Below, in pieces: positions 1 to 12,340 of a stretch of DNA of 64,000 bases. The position numbers and the translations under genes were made by a program. Position 1 is the stretch's first letter, and each line of letters begins with the position of its first letter. The notes beneath the pieces are model-generated. The model saw only the letters and a program-made list of their open reading frames with translations, was not told the DNA's origin and did no database searches. Source of the DNA: Rosa chinensis (taxonomy: Eukaryota; Streptophyta; Magnoliopsida; Rosales; Rosaceae); assembly GCF_002994745.2 (NCBI RefSeq), contig NC_037089.1, forward strand, positions 3,388,001 to 3,452,000. The letters are read 5' to 3'.

Positions 1-1500
1 ATATGTGCAGAGAGATCGACTCATTTTTAAACCTAGTATCTATACTCAGTTTTATACCTATGACCAACATCAGGTAATCAATCCAGCAAACAGCCCCAAC
101 ATTAGGTAAAAAAAAAAAAAATCTCAATTTGAGTAATTTCTTCACACATACCGGTGGATAGAGAGACGTTGGAGATGGCTGACCGAGGGCGAAGAATCTG
201 AGAGAGATCGGGAGGTTGAGTTCTAAACCCCAATTCGACTTTTTGTTCGGAGGTTGAGAGAGAATGAGGGTTAGGCTTCTGAAAGAGAAATCACGAATGA
301 ATGCGGTTGTGTGGGTGTAGCCTGCATTAGGTGTGGTACGGTACAATGAAAGAAATAAAACAACTATCAAGTATTGACACATAATATAAATTATATAATT
401 TATATTAACAAATTCGGTCAGTTCGGTTTTAAGCGGTCGGTATAACGACCAACACCACTTTCGACCCATATACATTTGGTTTCGGTTTGGAAATTTTCCT
501 CTTTTTTCCTTCTTCGTTCGGTTTGGAAATCGACCCACATTTTTTGGGTCCGTGCAGTCGGAAAACCGCTTTGTATTCGGCTATGCCCAGCCCTATCTTC
601 CATAACTATATCGACCAATTGTCACATATCCCCAAAAATCAAATCTATACCGTTGACCCCAAACTGAGGAGTGGGAGAGCAATAACTCTTAACATCCCAG
701 GTTGGCAGGGTCCAGATGGGCGTGAGTACCCCAACCCTATTACCAGAACATTTTCAAATAGTGTGGCCAATATTCCCTTTTAGTGGCGTCTAAGGTAACT
801 TTCACAGCCTCCCCCTTTCTCTTTTGTGCCGTAAATTGTAGGGTAAGCTCAGAAAGAGGCTTGCTTTCCAAGGAGGCAAAGCAGCTGGAACAAAAGCAAG
901 TCAATTAGAACCAAAACCATGACTTTACTTGTCTCGCCCAATCCATCCTCGCCAAGTTTCAAGACCTATGAACCATCCCATCAGATCGCCTAAATTTCAA
1001 ACTCCTAGCTGCGTAGTCATGCCACATAGCATGTCCGATTGTTTTTTTATATTATATCCACAAAAAAAATATCTCACTTGAATGTGAAATATCAGGAATA
1101 TTCGCGTCACATCACAAAATTGACTAATCACACAAATTTAGCGGTCTGATGGTCTGATAATTGGATTTACATAATTGGAGACATGAGAGAAACGAGGAAA
1201 TGAAACACTTTATTGAATGAAGGAAAAATATCTCCCCGTTCATTCCAACCCCCAATGAATTCAGTTTTTATATTTTTTTCATTACATTTATCACCCACTT
1301 TATATTACTTTATTTTGATAATTTATCAAACACCGAAAAAGAAAGTTGATGAGAAATTTGTAAGCCGTAGAGAAGATGAAAGTAATTTATTCTTTTTGTT
1401 AACCTAACGAGACCTAGAGTTTCGCCATGATCACATCGACGTGAGAATACCCCACACCCCCCATAAACAAAGTGAGAATGTAGTAAGAAGAAGCCAAATA
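1..1500. other. spacer upstream of the TMEM128-like gene
   Basis: I see no convincing gene here. Short open frames at about 418-783 overlap one another on both strands and resemble nothing I know. The stretch at 410-560 is rich in TTCGGTTT-like words, as in degraded plant DNA transposons, but I could not find matched ends. The rest is AT-rich with poly(A/T) runs. Confidence 0.5.
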
Positions 1501-2372
1501 TGGAAGGACACCTCACGCTCACCCGTCACCATTTCAAATTCAAGATTTTATTAACACGTTACCAAAAGGAACTAAATTCCGAAGAAGCAAAATTACAAAG
1601 GTACGAAAACGAAAACGAAGACGAAGACGAATGGTGGAATTGGAAGGTTCCTTCTTCCCTTGACATTCCTTTCGGACCGGACGTGCACGAAACGAAACGA
1701 ATCATATCTTCACTTCTCTTCTGCTCTGCTCTCTGTTTAATCCCAACCGTTTTACTCTGATCCCTTCTCACAGTCGACCCTAAAAGACTGAACTGCCCTT
1801 CTGCTTTCTCCTACTACCTGGGGATTGATGACGGCCCTGCACCGGAGAAACCGATGAAATTGGGGTTCTGGGTTTCGAAGAGGGGCTGAGTTCCGGAACT
1901 GGGTCTGAAGAATTTCGAGCATTCGTTCCTGGGTGGCGGAGGATTTTTGGGGTTTGTTCTGAAATTCTTGCTTTGGGTTTCTTTGACTCTTTTTTGTAGC
2001 TTCTGTGTTCAAAGTTCGACATGGTTTTGCGGGAAATAGAGTCTCTGATTATTCATTGGTTATTTGAGATTGTTTGCTTTGATGAGTTTAGGTGATCGAA
2101 ATCACCTGTAGTGCATTCTGTTGATACCCAATTTTTGTTCTTTGGCATTCGATTTTTCGGAGATTGTGATAGAAGAGATTGAAACACATTGCGGGTTTAG
2201 GGTTGATATTTGAGATTTAGAAGGATCAGTAGAACAGGACAAGAGTGTTACTAGAATTTTTTTTTTTTTGGGGGTAGAATTGTGGATTTTTCGAGTTGGA
2301 TTTAGAAATTGGAGTGGTTTTGAGGAACTTGTAGGTTGATTGGTTTTCAGTGTGATTGTGTTGTGTGTCACT

Positions 2373-3748
2373 ATGTCGGGTGGCACACCAACCGGTGGAT
2401 ATATGAGGCAGAGGCATAGCCAGGGCTATGCGTCGAGTGGAGATGATCTTGAGGATGATGCATGCTCGATGATGCATAGTCCGTCAGCTTCGAGTCCGAG
2501 AGTTTGGTCAAAGAGAGAGATTGCAGAGAATTTGATTTGGCTTGCCTCGGCAGCAGGCATTGTGTACTTGGGTGATTCGAAATCCAACTTGATATATCTC
2601 TTGTGGCATGATGACCGAATAAGAAGGTATGCAATTTTATGTTTGTCTGGTTTGCTCACATAGAATTTCTACTACTTGTTATTGTTTCATTAGTAAGTAT
2701 AGTAATTTATGTTATAGGGGAGTAATAGTAGCCGAAGATGGTTGGTGGTACATAATTCTACTGAGTTAACTGATTTCTCATACATGCTCTGACATAGCTT
2801 AAAATTCACTTTGCTTTGTTGTTATTCAATCTCGAATGGCAGATTTGGTTAGGAAAAATTGAACAATGTACATTTAGTAAGTTTATGCAATTCTAGCAAG
2901 TATGGTAAGTTTATGGTCAAGTCAATCAAGCATGGGTTTGCTTAAGATTTGGATTATGTCTTTCAGTATAGTAAGTTTATGCACTGTAATCGTTTGTGTT
3001 CGCAATTCTAGTAGGTATGGAAAGTTTATGGTCAAGTCATTCAAGCATGGGTTTGCTTAAGATTTGGATTTTAGCTTTCATGATTTTGCCGCATTTGAAT
3101 TGCTGTAAGGTTTAAGCTTTACTTGCATATATTAGTAGTTCCTCAAGAATTAGATAGTTTGTTAGTTGCTGAGATTCAATGACATTTACTGTTGCATTTT
3201 TTCTTATCTCTTTCATGTATCTTGTAGATTGCCGTTGTACATTGGGATGGTGGGCGTGGTTTTGAATTTTATCATCTTCTGTTACACAAGTATGTCAGCA
3301 TGGAGTGTCGGGCGATTTGATGAAAAATGGGAATTAGCAAGTATATCTGCTCTGCCATTTGTGACACTACTTGGTGCCATTTCCTTTTGCCTGTAAGAGA
3401 AACTGTTCAGTTACCTTATACATTCATCAGGTGTTATGTCTATGTTGCTTCTTCTGACTTGTTTGATCTGTTCTTTGGCAGGTTCTGCTTTGCTCTGTGG
3501 CCAATATGGGGGGTTTTGACCCTTCCTCTTCTGGTACATCCCAAACCAACTTCCATTTTATTCATGTAGGTGAACAGTTTAGTACTTGTGGCAACTGTCT
3601 AATTACTCTATTCACGTTGTTGCAGTTCACGCTGTTTATGGCAGGCATGGTTATATTTCCATACATTATAATTGGGATATTTAGGAAAAAACATGATGCG
3701 CTGCGTACTGATAATGCCTTCTCAGATTTTAGTGAGAAACAATACTGA
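2373..3748 (+). CDS. TMEM128-like four-pass membrane protein
   Basis: Four exons, 2373-2626, 3228-3392, 3482-3533 and 3626-3748, join in frame with GT-AG introns to give 197 residues. The N-terminal 45 residues are polar and Ser/Gly-rich, so probably cytosolic. Four hydrophobic segments follow at about residues 51-67, 87-107, 124-145 and 148-175, and the tail is short and charged. The length and four-pass layout fit the TMEM128-type family, which is conserved in plants but has no established function; an endomembrane location is likely. The ATG at 2373 was chosen because the family-like Met-Ser-Gly-Gly start follows it; an in-frame ATG at 2340 would add eleven hydrophobic residues that look like leader. 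The long untranslated leader probably starts near the pyrimidine-rich stretch at 1700-1740. The family name is by recognition, without a search. Confidence 0.8.
2887..3082 (+). repeat. tandem duplication inside intron 1 of the TMEM128-like gene
   Basis: A unit of about 115 bp starting GCAATTCTAG at 2887 repeats from 3002. Both copies hold a GTTTATGGTCAAGTCA word and the same run ending in TTAAGATTTGGATT. The second copy is partial. Confidence 0.75.
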
Positions 3749-5316
3749 CCTAGATCAAGAGCTGCTAACTCAACCATGGATGAACTGTCACATCAATAGT
3801 GGAGCGATTATTGTCTTTCAATCAGTCAGGTTTCGATTTTACACACACATTCTTTTGATGATACACTTGATAGTACCACAGAGTTCTTTACAAACTGGAG
3901 CAGACCGGTTGGGATGTTGTTTTGGATGTTGATGCCAGCGAGCGTTAGTTGTGTAAAAATGTTAAATTTTCTGGATACAAATGATGCCTTTGTTTCTGGT
4001 ATGAGTCCATCTTTCACCCTAGGTTCTGGCATTGATTTGGCATTACAAAATTCAGTTCTTGTTTATGTTTCTCTTTTAGATTTCGTTTCTCTTATATTTT
4101 CTGTTGGTGTTAATGAGCTATGGTTTCACCATATTTGCACACATATTTTCGTCTTGGTTTGAAGACATTTGTGATGCTGGTGAGTTTGAGAGTTGCAAAT
4201 TCAGCAAAGGTGCCCAGCATCTTCAATAGTCTTGTAATTCCTTCATAGCATCTTTCAAGAACATATCCTTACCAAGTAAATTGCAAGGGTTCATCTTCAC
4301 CTGTCAAGGAAAAGCTGCGGTAAAATAAGGTTGGAAGCTTCCAGAGTTGAAAATGTTATCTAGAATTGTTCTAAGGTCCTTGGTTCCTAGTCTTCTTCCA
4401 TTTGATGTTTGCTTCTTCGTTTTCTCTACCGGTTTTCAAGTGTCTAAGCTTATTCTATTGCAGTTTTTAAATCGATTTCTATAATTTGCCATGTAGTTTG
4501 GTTAGGAACACATTGATGGCAGCATAGCAAAGGAAAACTCGATTTTGGGTTTGCCTTATTTTCCACTCGGCTTGTGAGCCTGATATAAGTGACAATTTGA
4601 CATAATCCAGCTAATCAACGTTTTTGGCGAGTACTGATTTTAGTGCTCTAGTTTCATACACACATTAATTTTTAATGTGTCTTCCACTTTATCTCTAATC
4701 TAAATTTAAATCAAATAGTAGTGAATAAACACGTCAAAGGTCTTCATAACAATAGCTTCATCATTCGTAAGGCATTATTTTTGGAATGCGTTGAAAATGA
4801 GGAAATGCCAAAATTTGGAATAAAATTTTTTTTTTTCAAAAATTGTAAAAAAAAAAAAAAAAATTCAGGAGTTTTGAGTTCTGTTAATCTAAGAAGTGTT
4901 AAAAAATTATTATTAGAATGTGGAAAAATTTTCTGAGATATGAGAAATTGGAATTTTGGCAAAAAACATGTGTTATTTAGGTAAAATCATGGTCTTGGAA
5001 TTCCGAATTCCTTGTCTTTTTTTTCTTTTGAGAAAGTTATGCTTCAAATTTCAATGAAGTTTAGCCATTGAGGTCCTGAGGTGTGAATTGGTATCGCTTA
5101 TAGTTGTTAACATTTTGTTTTTGTTTTTCACCTTTGAGAATCAATAAACAGTATTATAAATGACTAATTAGAACATAAGTAACATGATGACTAAAAGGAT
5201 CTCATATAACATGAAACATTATATATCAAGTAGACTATAAAATTTAACTTTTTTACAAACAATTACTAAAGTATAATATAGGTTAGCCAAATTTTACATG
5301 CTACATTACCTAGTCC
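3749..5316. other. 3' UTR of the TMEM128-like gene and spacer
   Basis: The first several hundred bases probably hold the 3' UTR of the preceding gene. From about 4600 the sequence is AT-rich spacer with a poly(A) run at 4849-4864. I see no gene in it. Confidence 0.5.
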
Positions 5317-5535
5317 AATTTTAGCTTCCAATCTTTTCATTACCAACCCAAGTATCATCGAATTTTCTTAAGAAATTTAGGTAAGTGATCCGATACTCCA
5401 ATAAACCAAAAATAAAAAGAGGAAAATAGCTTCCAATTTTAGCTTCCAAATCTTTTCATTACCAACCCAAGTATCATCGAATTTTCTTAAGAAATTTAGG
5501 TAAGTGATCCAATACTCCAATAAACCAAAAATAAA
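5317..5535 (+). repeat. 118-bp tandem duplication upstream of the glyoxalase-like gene
   Basis: The unit starting AATTTTAGCTTCC at 5317 repeats at 5435, a period of 118 bp. Only a few bases differ, for example GATCCG versus GATCCA. It lies roughly 330-540 bp upstream of the glyoxalase-like start codon, so it sits in or next to the promoter. Confidence 0.85.
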
Positions 5536-5667
5536 GAAATTTTAGCAAGACATTACGTGTCAAGAAACGAGGGGGCAATGCCAATCTTTGAAATGAGTCA
5601 TCAACGTGGAACCTACGTGTAATCGACATCATTATCTAAAACTTGACATGCAGCTCTGATCATCCTC

Positions 5668-5677
5668 TCTATATATA
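5668..5677 (+). promoter_or_regulatory. probable TATA box of the glyoxalase-like gene
   Basis: CTATATATAC lies about 185 bp before the start codon, leaving a leader of roughly 150 bases. Two ACGTG cores (5595-5620) sit about 60 bp upstream of it, the kind of element bound by bZIP factors; that role is inference. Confidence 0.55.
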
Positions 5678-5860
5678 CAAACCCTGATTTGTAGCTCTCT
5701 TCTATTATCTATCCTTGCTAATTATACACCATCTTCTATTTTTTGCTATAGAATCTGTTGTTGAATTGAAGAATAAGTAGCTAGATTTTCCAAGTTCCAG
5801 CCTCTGTGGAATTGTGCTCTGTAGAATTGTGGCTAAGCTAGAGATCAAGGAAAAACAAGT

Positions 5861-6827
5861 ATGAAAGAAAGAATGGGAAATCCTCTGCAATTGAAGTCCT
5901 TGAATCACATCTCACTGGTTTGCAGGTCGGTCGAGAAATCCATCGATTTCTACCAGAATGTTCTTGGCTTCTTTCCCATTAGGAGGCCTGACTCCCTAGA
6001 TTTCAATGGTGCATGGTATGACAACATTCCCATTCTTGAAAGCTATTGAATAATTATGGTTCATTCTTTCATGTTGATGTAATGTCTAAGCTTGATTTTG
6101 TTTAATCAAATGTATGTAGGTTATTCAACTATGGCATTGGCATTCATCTCCTTCAAGCTGAAGACCCCGAGAAGCTGCCTAAGATCAGCCAGATTAACCC
6201 CAAAGATAACCACATTTCTTTCCAGGTCTCTCTTTCGTTTTCCTTTTAGATACTTTATATAATGGTCCTTCGTGTATAGGGTCATATTTGATACATTAAT
6301 GCATCTCTACATTATGTACACAAATTAATTCTATCCAGCGGGTAGTTGTACACCTTATTTACAAGCAATGGTCTTTTTCCAAATGGACTAATCTATCGCT
6401 AGCTGCATGTATCTTATCTACGTTTATGTATCAGTTAATGCGTTACTAGTTAGTGTAATTTAGGAATCCTCTGGTGTTTAACGACTAGAATGACATAAAT
6501 ATGCAGTGTGAGAGCATGGTCAGAGTGGAGAACAAATTGAAGGAGATGGAGATCGAATACGTGTGGAGCAGGGTAGAGGAAGGAGGAATCAACGTTGATC
6601 AGCTCTTCTTCCATGACCCAGATGGCACCATGATTGAGATCTGCAACTGTGACAACCTCCCTGTGATACCTCTAGTTGGAGATCAACCTCTCAGATCTTG
6701 CACAGGTGTGAAGTGCAAAGTGCAGCAGCAAGAAGCAATAGCCCAGATGAAACCTCAGCAGCAAACCATGACCTGCCTGCGTTCTAATTCTATACACATG
6801 AACGACGACTATCTTCCTTGTGCTTGA
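5861..6827 (+). CDS. glyoxalase-I-like (VOC superfamily) protein
   Basis: Exons 5861-6015, 6120-6225 and 6507-6827 join in frame to give 193 residues. This is the short plant group that includes Arabidopsis GLYI4 and GLYI7, annotated as lactoylglutathione lyase-like; some members act in methylglyoxal or stress responses. It has one VOC domain, about residues 10-140: H16 in LNHISLV at the first metal position, H83 in NHISF, and E131 in MIEICN after the usual HDPDG turn. The position that is Glu in bacterial GloA (its residue 56) appears to be H61 here, so the metal set may be H-H-H-E. The C-terminal 55 residues are polar, Gln-rich and probably disordered. No transit peptide is evident, suggesting a cytosolic protein. 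Glyoxalase activity is uncertain. The first ATG in the open frame was used; Met5 is an alternative start. Confidence 0.9.
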
Positions 6828-9800
6828 TTTATGTGAGAAAATTGATGTGATCCATATATGTCACTGGCAGTTAATGCTTAGATCGATGTAGTTAGTAGTT
6901 ACTACTTCTTGGCCTGTAAATATGTAAAATCCCCGGTGTTTATGAGATGAATAATAGTAACCATATATGGAAAAACACAAACCCAGCTTTACCTAAACAT
7001 CAAATGCGTTGTTTGATTTGTATATCTCGTAAAGTTGGTTCATGGAAGAGTTTTGCGCTTTTATGTATTTTGCAAAAGTATAAGGCATGGTGTACGTAAT
7101 AATGTCTCAAACAACTTGTACGTGCAATGGGTTACAATAGCTAGGGAGAAGAGGCTCACTATGATTATGCAACCAAGCAAAAATACGCCTCTCCTTCAAG
7201 CTTTTGAAGGATGACAAGAGCGCTACAAACGACGATTTGAAGGCCAATCACATGATTCATTAAGCACTGCCGCACTGGAGGCAATTATGTTTGCTTTGAA
7301 CAAAAGTAAGAGAAACTAAAATAAGACATTGCAAAACCGCTAATACCAGACGAATTTTAATTGGTAAAATTTCTATAGCCGACGAAATTTCGTTGGCCAC
7401 TAAGTTTTCGTTAGCAAAACCTCATGAAGAGGGTTTCCAATCCAAAAAGCCTTATGAAGAAGGTTTCTATAATCTGAAAGCCTTGCAGTAACCATTTGGC
7501 CTCCAGGGCTGAGATAATGAAGCTTGATCAAGGAATTAATTAATATGTATGAAAAGTGAAGAATTGGGAGCTCCCTTCAGTCCAAAACAAAGATGGCAGA
7601 ATAACTCAGACTTATATATAACCACCGGTTTGGGCTGCAAGGAACTCCCATCTCTGCAATTTTCTCATGAAGGTACTTGAAAATATTAAGAGATCAAGGG
7701 AAAAGGAGGAGAAACAAAGAAGTATGGCAATGATGCACATAATGCCAAAGAATTTAAGTTAAGGCGGTCTCTACTTCTCTCCTTCCCCTGTATATAGTCT
7801 TTGTTGACTTGTAAAAGAAAAGCTTTAGCTACATAATTCACTAATTAAGAGGCAGACGAGTTACAATTAAGCACGCCACGACTCGGTTCCATTAAGCTGT
7901 TCAACCACCATTTCTAAAACAGTAAAACTACATATATGCTATAGTTTCATGAATATTAACAAGGAGCTAGAAGAGGAGACAGTATTTAATGAAGCAATGG
8001 CTTGAAGATGAATGCCATGATGACTTGGCGAGTGACATCTAACAACACCAGATGATAGACATCGAGGCGGATTGATATGAAGTTTCCATTCAATTGTTTC
8101 CCAAAAACAAAATGTAATACTTGTTTATGCTCTTTCTCCATTTTCCTCTTAAGGAAAAGGAGATTAGACTCTTTTCCATTCCATAATTGCTTAAATTAGT
8201 TACAGGATAGCGAACTTAGCATCTAATATTAATTCCTTATAGCTAATTATAGCTATAATATTGAATATGCAACATCCAATCTACTCTAGATCTCCCTAGT
8301 TATAGCTTTAGGTTTTGATGATTTATTTGCCCAATCTCTCATAGGTCACTCAGGATGCATATAGTGTATTCCAAGGAAAAATATTACTCCGATTTGGCAG
8401 TTGGTAGATTGATTTGAAACACCATGCCATCTCAATTTCTTGTAATATAAGAATGGTTTGGTGCACATGAGGCTATGCATAACCGGCTATTTTCTGTGGA
8501 TTTGAATCATCTGCTACAAATCTCAGATATTTGGTGAGTTTCTTTGAGTGGTTGTGGATTACACAAGAAACCCAGATTCACAAACAGCTCACATCTCAGG
8601 CCCTCAGGGCCTCATGCCCTCATTGTCATGGAAGTATGAGAATGAGAGAGGGACACATAATTGGCTTGCTTTAAATATCAAAAACGACCCTCCCCCTACC
8701 CAATGAAAGGTCTGGTGCTGAGATTTTTGCCCACAGAATCTGTCCTTTGGAAACTGGGGGTCACCCACTCACCCAGAGCTTGTAACTTCAAACCCTACAT
8801 GGAGAATGGAGAGTGTATTATTATGAAGATAAGCAACTAAAATACATACTCATCCATCAGCCCCATCAATGTCTACTATAACAAACATGCCTCTGCACAC
8901 CCCACAAATTTTATGTGACATTTATTGTGGAAAGAGATTTGGTAGGCAAAGCTCTTATTTTAGTATTTTATTTAGGTTTTTGGGTATGTCCTATGAAGGG
9001 TTCTGTGGCTCAGAGCTGGTACAATGGCTTGAGTCTACCAGGACTAATGGGCATATTGTTATGAATATCATAGGCAAAATCACATAATACATCTTTTTAT
9101 AGAAACTTTATATTTATTTTAATCTTCTGAATTAAGATAGAGAGAATCTTATTTGATTATCATTATTTTAATCTTTTTGAGGCAATTCATTGAGTTACAT
9201 TATTTAAACTTTTTCAAAATTTTTAGATTCTTTATGAAAAAGTGTAGTACATGCACATAAATTTTGATGAAAAATGAGGTTTCTACTTTCATTCGTATCC
9301 CTAAAACTCATCCCTAGTCAAATTGGGGCATTTACCTTCACTAGCACCGCTAAATTTGTCCATCAGTAAGCATATGAAGGATTGAAACTATGCTTCGGCA
9401 AAACCAATAAAAGAAAACCATGCAAAATTTTGGATCTAACATACAAATATACAATAGAGAGAAATTTGATCCCTTTACATTTTTTTTCTCCAACAAAATT
9501 TTATTTCAAAGATAGAGCACATGTTAGGTCATGAAGATGCTTAGCAACGTTCCATTGACTAAAATCAAACCAAGGATTTCGGCTTCCTAATCTTCAGAAT
9601 ATTGAAAAATCCACATTAATCAAACATATTCTTTGAATAAAGTTCGTTATCGTTTCAACTCTTTTCTTCTTTCAATGGTTTGTTGAGGATTCCAATTTGA
9701 GGAAAAGAACTCTGAAAAAAAAAAAAACAAGGGTGGTTACAGAACATAGTCAATTGTATATGAGTAGGAGCTACAAATCTATACAAACTTGTGCTGTCCT

Positions 9801-10677
9801 ACTCCTCTATAATGTAATCGATCAATTCTATATAGGTGGATACTCTTAAATTATAAATAAGAGAAGCAAATCAAAGACAGCGACCCTTTTTGTTGGCTAC
9901 CCCAACAAAATAAGCGGTGGATGGTAGGAAGGGTCTGGGGGTCCTCTCCTGGTCTGTCTGGAAAACCAAAAACCATTGCTGACAAATATTGCTCCAAACA
10001 GTAATTACCAGCCTCCACCATTTTCATATAGCCTCATAACCATTATTGAATTTAGGCAACAACAACAACAACAAAAATGTCCTATCTAGCTTGGATCTAT
10101 GTTAATCTTTAAGATCACCACACAACGAATCAAGCATAAAAAGTTGACATATTAATTAGTTTTACAGCTCACGTAGTAATCTGGAGTAGTCTGTAATGAA
10201 AAGAAAAGAGTTTGATACGATTCATGTACTAATCCAGCCTAGTCTCTAACCAAAAAAATGAATCTGTTCGCGCGGGAACAATAAAATGAGCGAATGCATT
10301 GATAAAAAAAGTATGAGAGGAATGCTAGCAACGTTTTCTTTAACCAACTTGTGCATTAAATAAATCATTGCTAACATTTCTCGAAGATATATATCTTATA
10401 AGATATATGCGTCAATTTGCGAGCACATGCATCAACACCATTAATCAAGCATAAGGTAGTGAATAAGAATTTGGCTCAAAAACGACACACGAGTCGATAG
10501 TCTTATCACTCTTATTCAAACAAGTTATCAAACTAATCGATCATGGAACTATGGAAGATATAAATATCCATGATTACAGGCAAGCACACATGGTTTGCTT
10601 CTATAAACTATGTTACCGTCCTAAACCATTAATCAATCAATTTATACCCCTTTCCTTCCACACAGTCCCCATTTCCT
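6828..10677. other. spacer of about 3.8 kb
   Basis: I see no supported gene. A near-perfect 20-bp palindrome (GCCGACGAAATTTCGTTGGC) at about 7379-7398 may be a relic of a DNA transposon end. The 72-residue frame at 8869-9087 has no recognisable content. Poly(A) runs and AT-rich tracts are scattered through it. Confidence 0.5.
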
Positions 10678-10688
10678 CATTATATACA
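10678..10688 (+). promoter_or_regulatory. probable TATA box of the dynein light chain gene
   Basis: ATTATATACAT lies about 70 bp upstream of the ATG at 10753, followed by an A/C-rich leader typical of plant 5' UTRs. Confidence 0.55.
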
Positions 10689-10752
10689 TAGTTTTGTACC
10701 ACAACAAACAAATCAACTAAAGAAAGAAAGCCAGAGAGTCCGAGTCGCAGAA

Positions 10753-11880
10753 ATGAACACCCCTTTTCATGACCATGAGAAGAAGCAGAAGAAGAGTTTC
10801 ATGTCCTCGTACAAACCCAGCCCCGGACGTCACCTAAAGCCGGACTCTAAGCCTAACATGGTGGATAAATACCCGGTTTTACGTAGCTGGTTCAGTTTGT
10901 CCAGGAAGTCGAAAACACGTCAAGATGTTCTAGATCAATTTGAGCACGCTCAGATTCAAAGAGAAGAACCAAATAAGCAAGTTGGAGTGGTGGCGGAGTC
11001 AGCAAGAAAGTCGGTGTCTCATGTCGAAAGCAACTTGGTATCAGTAGCTTCGTTTCTTCAAGTGAAGGTCTTGGTCTCAGACATGCCCGGCTTCATGCAA
11101 GTCCATGCCTTCCGCAGCGCTAGAAGAACCTACGACAGTTTGGAGAAGTTTAGCCCCAAACACATGGCTTACAACCTCAAAAAGGTACGCTAATGCCGGC
11201 AGGCTAGGCTTTTGTTTTCTTAATGAAACGAGGATTAGGCGAGATTAGCTTTTCGGGTTTGACTGTGTCTAAATTATAATTTTTTGATTGATTTCATACT
11301 ATACTCGTTGATAGGATGAGTCTTTGAGAGGCCAAGACAAATATGTTTGGATATACGCGATTGTGTTCTTGCTTCTTGGAGTTTCTTTTTGGATTTTCTC
11401 TTCTTTTTTGTTGTTGATGATTGACGATGTGGGATAGATCGTATAGAAGAACCCCACATGGGAACAATATTGAATGTTGAGGAAGACAATGCACTGAGCC
11501 AGATCTTATTCTTGGTGTTCAATTCTGAAAAACACAGCACGATGTTTCTCTTTCCCTTTGTCTATCGTTAATGGGGCCACTGTCCTCTGACCCCTTCAGA
11601 ACATGGAATTCTGGATCTTGGATCCGGAATACTGTTAATGAAATAACATATTTAATCTCTTGATACATTTTATCGAGCATGTTGCGGTTTTAATAAATAA
11701 ACAAAGTTGACTTTCCATGCGCAGGAGTTTGATAAAATGTATGGACCGGCATGGCATTGCATCGTGGGCTCAGGTTTCGGGTCATTCGTGACCCATTCGA
11801 CTGGTTGTTTCCTTTATTTCTCAATGGAGAAGCTATGCATTTTGTTGTTCAGAACTAAAATCCAGAAAGCTGAGGTTTGA
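10753..11880 (+). CDS. LC8-type dynein light chain family protein (plant long form)
   Basis: Exons 10753-11184 and 11725-11880 join in phase 0 to give 195 residues. The C-terminal half is an LC8/DLC1 domain: [13 protein letters not shown] and [12 protein letters not shown], then after the intron [26 protein letters not shown] and FLYFSMEKL. The N-terminal 80 residues are basic and Ser/Lys-rich and are the plant-type extension. LC8 proteins are dimeric hubs that bind short linear motifs. Flowering plants lack dynein heavy chains, so a motor role is unlikely. The intron position just before EFDK is consistent with the fold. The start is the first ATG after a TATA box. Arabidopsis At5g20110 is the likely counterpart (from memory). 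Confidence 0.92.
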
Positions 11881-12214
11881 GTCTTGTGATTTGTCTCTCT
11901 TTATGGACTGAGATGAACATTATTGTGTTGTTAGAGTGTGCATAATATCAAATTACATTATAAAACATATATAAATTTGTTACTAAACACCGTTATGATC
12001 AGCCTTTTGGTGCTTTCTGACCTTCTCTTCAGCGAGCCTTTATCCATCTTGGCCTATTAACCTCAAAATGGGGAAGCTCGGGTGATCATAATTCAAAAAT
12101 TGTGATTTACTCATGCAAAGTGCATGTGCAAATGAATGTGAAAGGGTGATGAAAATCAGTAAAACAAAATCATGTTTTGACCGTCATGGCTATTGTGTGA
12201 TACTGAGAGTCTGG

Positions 12215-12253
<39 letters not shown>

Positions 12254-12323
12254 CCTCAATTTCTGGTTCCGATCACATAGAACCAAAAGGAATGGATGTA
12301 TCCTTTCAACACATGTATTCATG
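11881..12323. repeat. spacer with (AT)n microsatellite and first copy of a local repeat
   Basis: Positions 12215-12252 are an (AT)n run. The stretch 12090-12330 resembles 15450-15690, and its last 110 bp is nearly repeated at 13276-13385. No gene is seen. Confidence 0.65.
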
Positions 12324-12340
12324 TAGATGTGTGACAGTCT

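Noticed and set aside
7379..7398. 20-bp near-palindrome as a regulatory site
   Set aside because: A single palindrome in spacer with no gene next to it; more like a transposon end relic.
11274..11540. Minus-strand frames inside the dynein light chain intron
   Set aside because: No family features; they lie in an intron of a confident gene.
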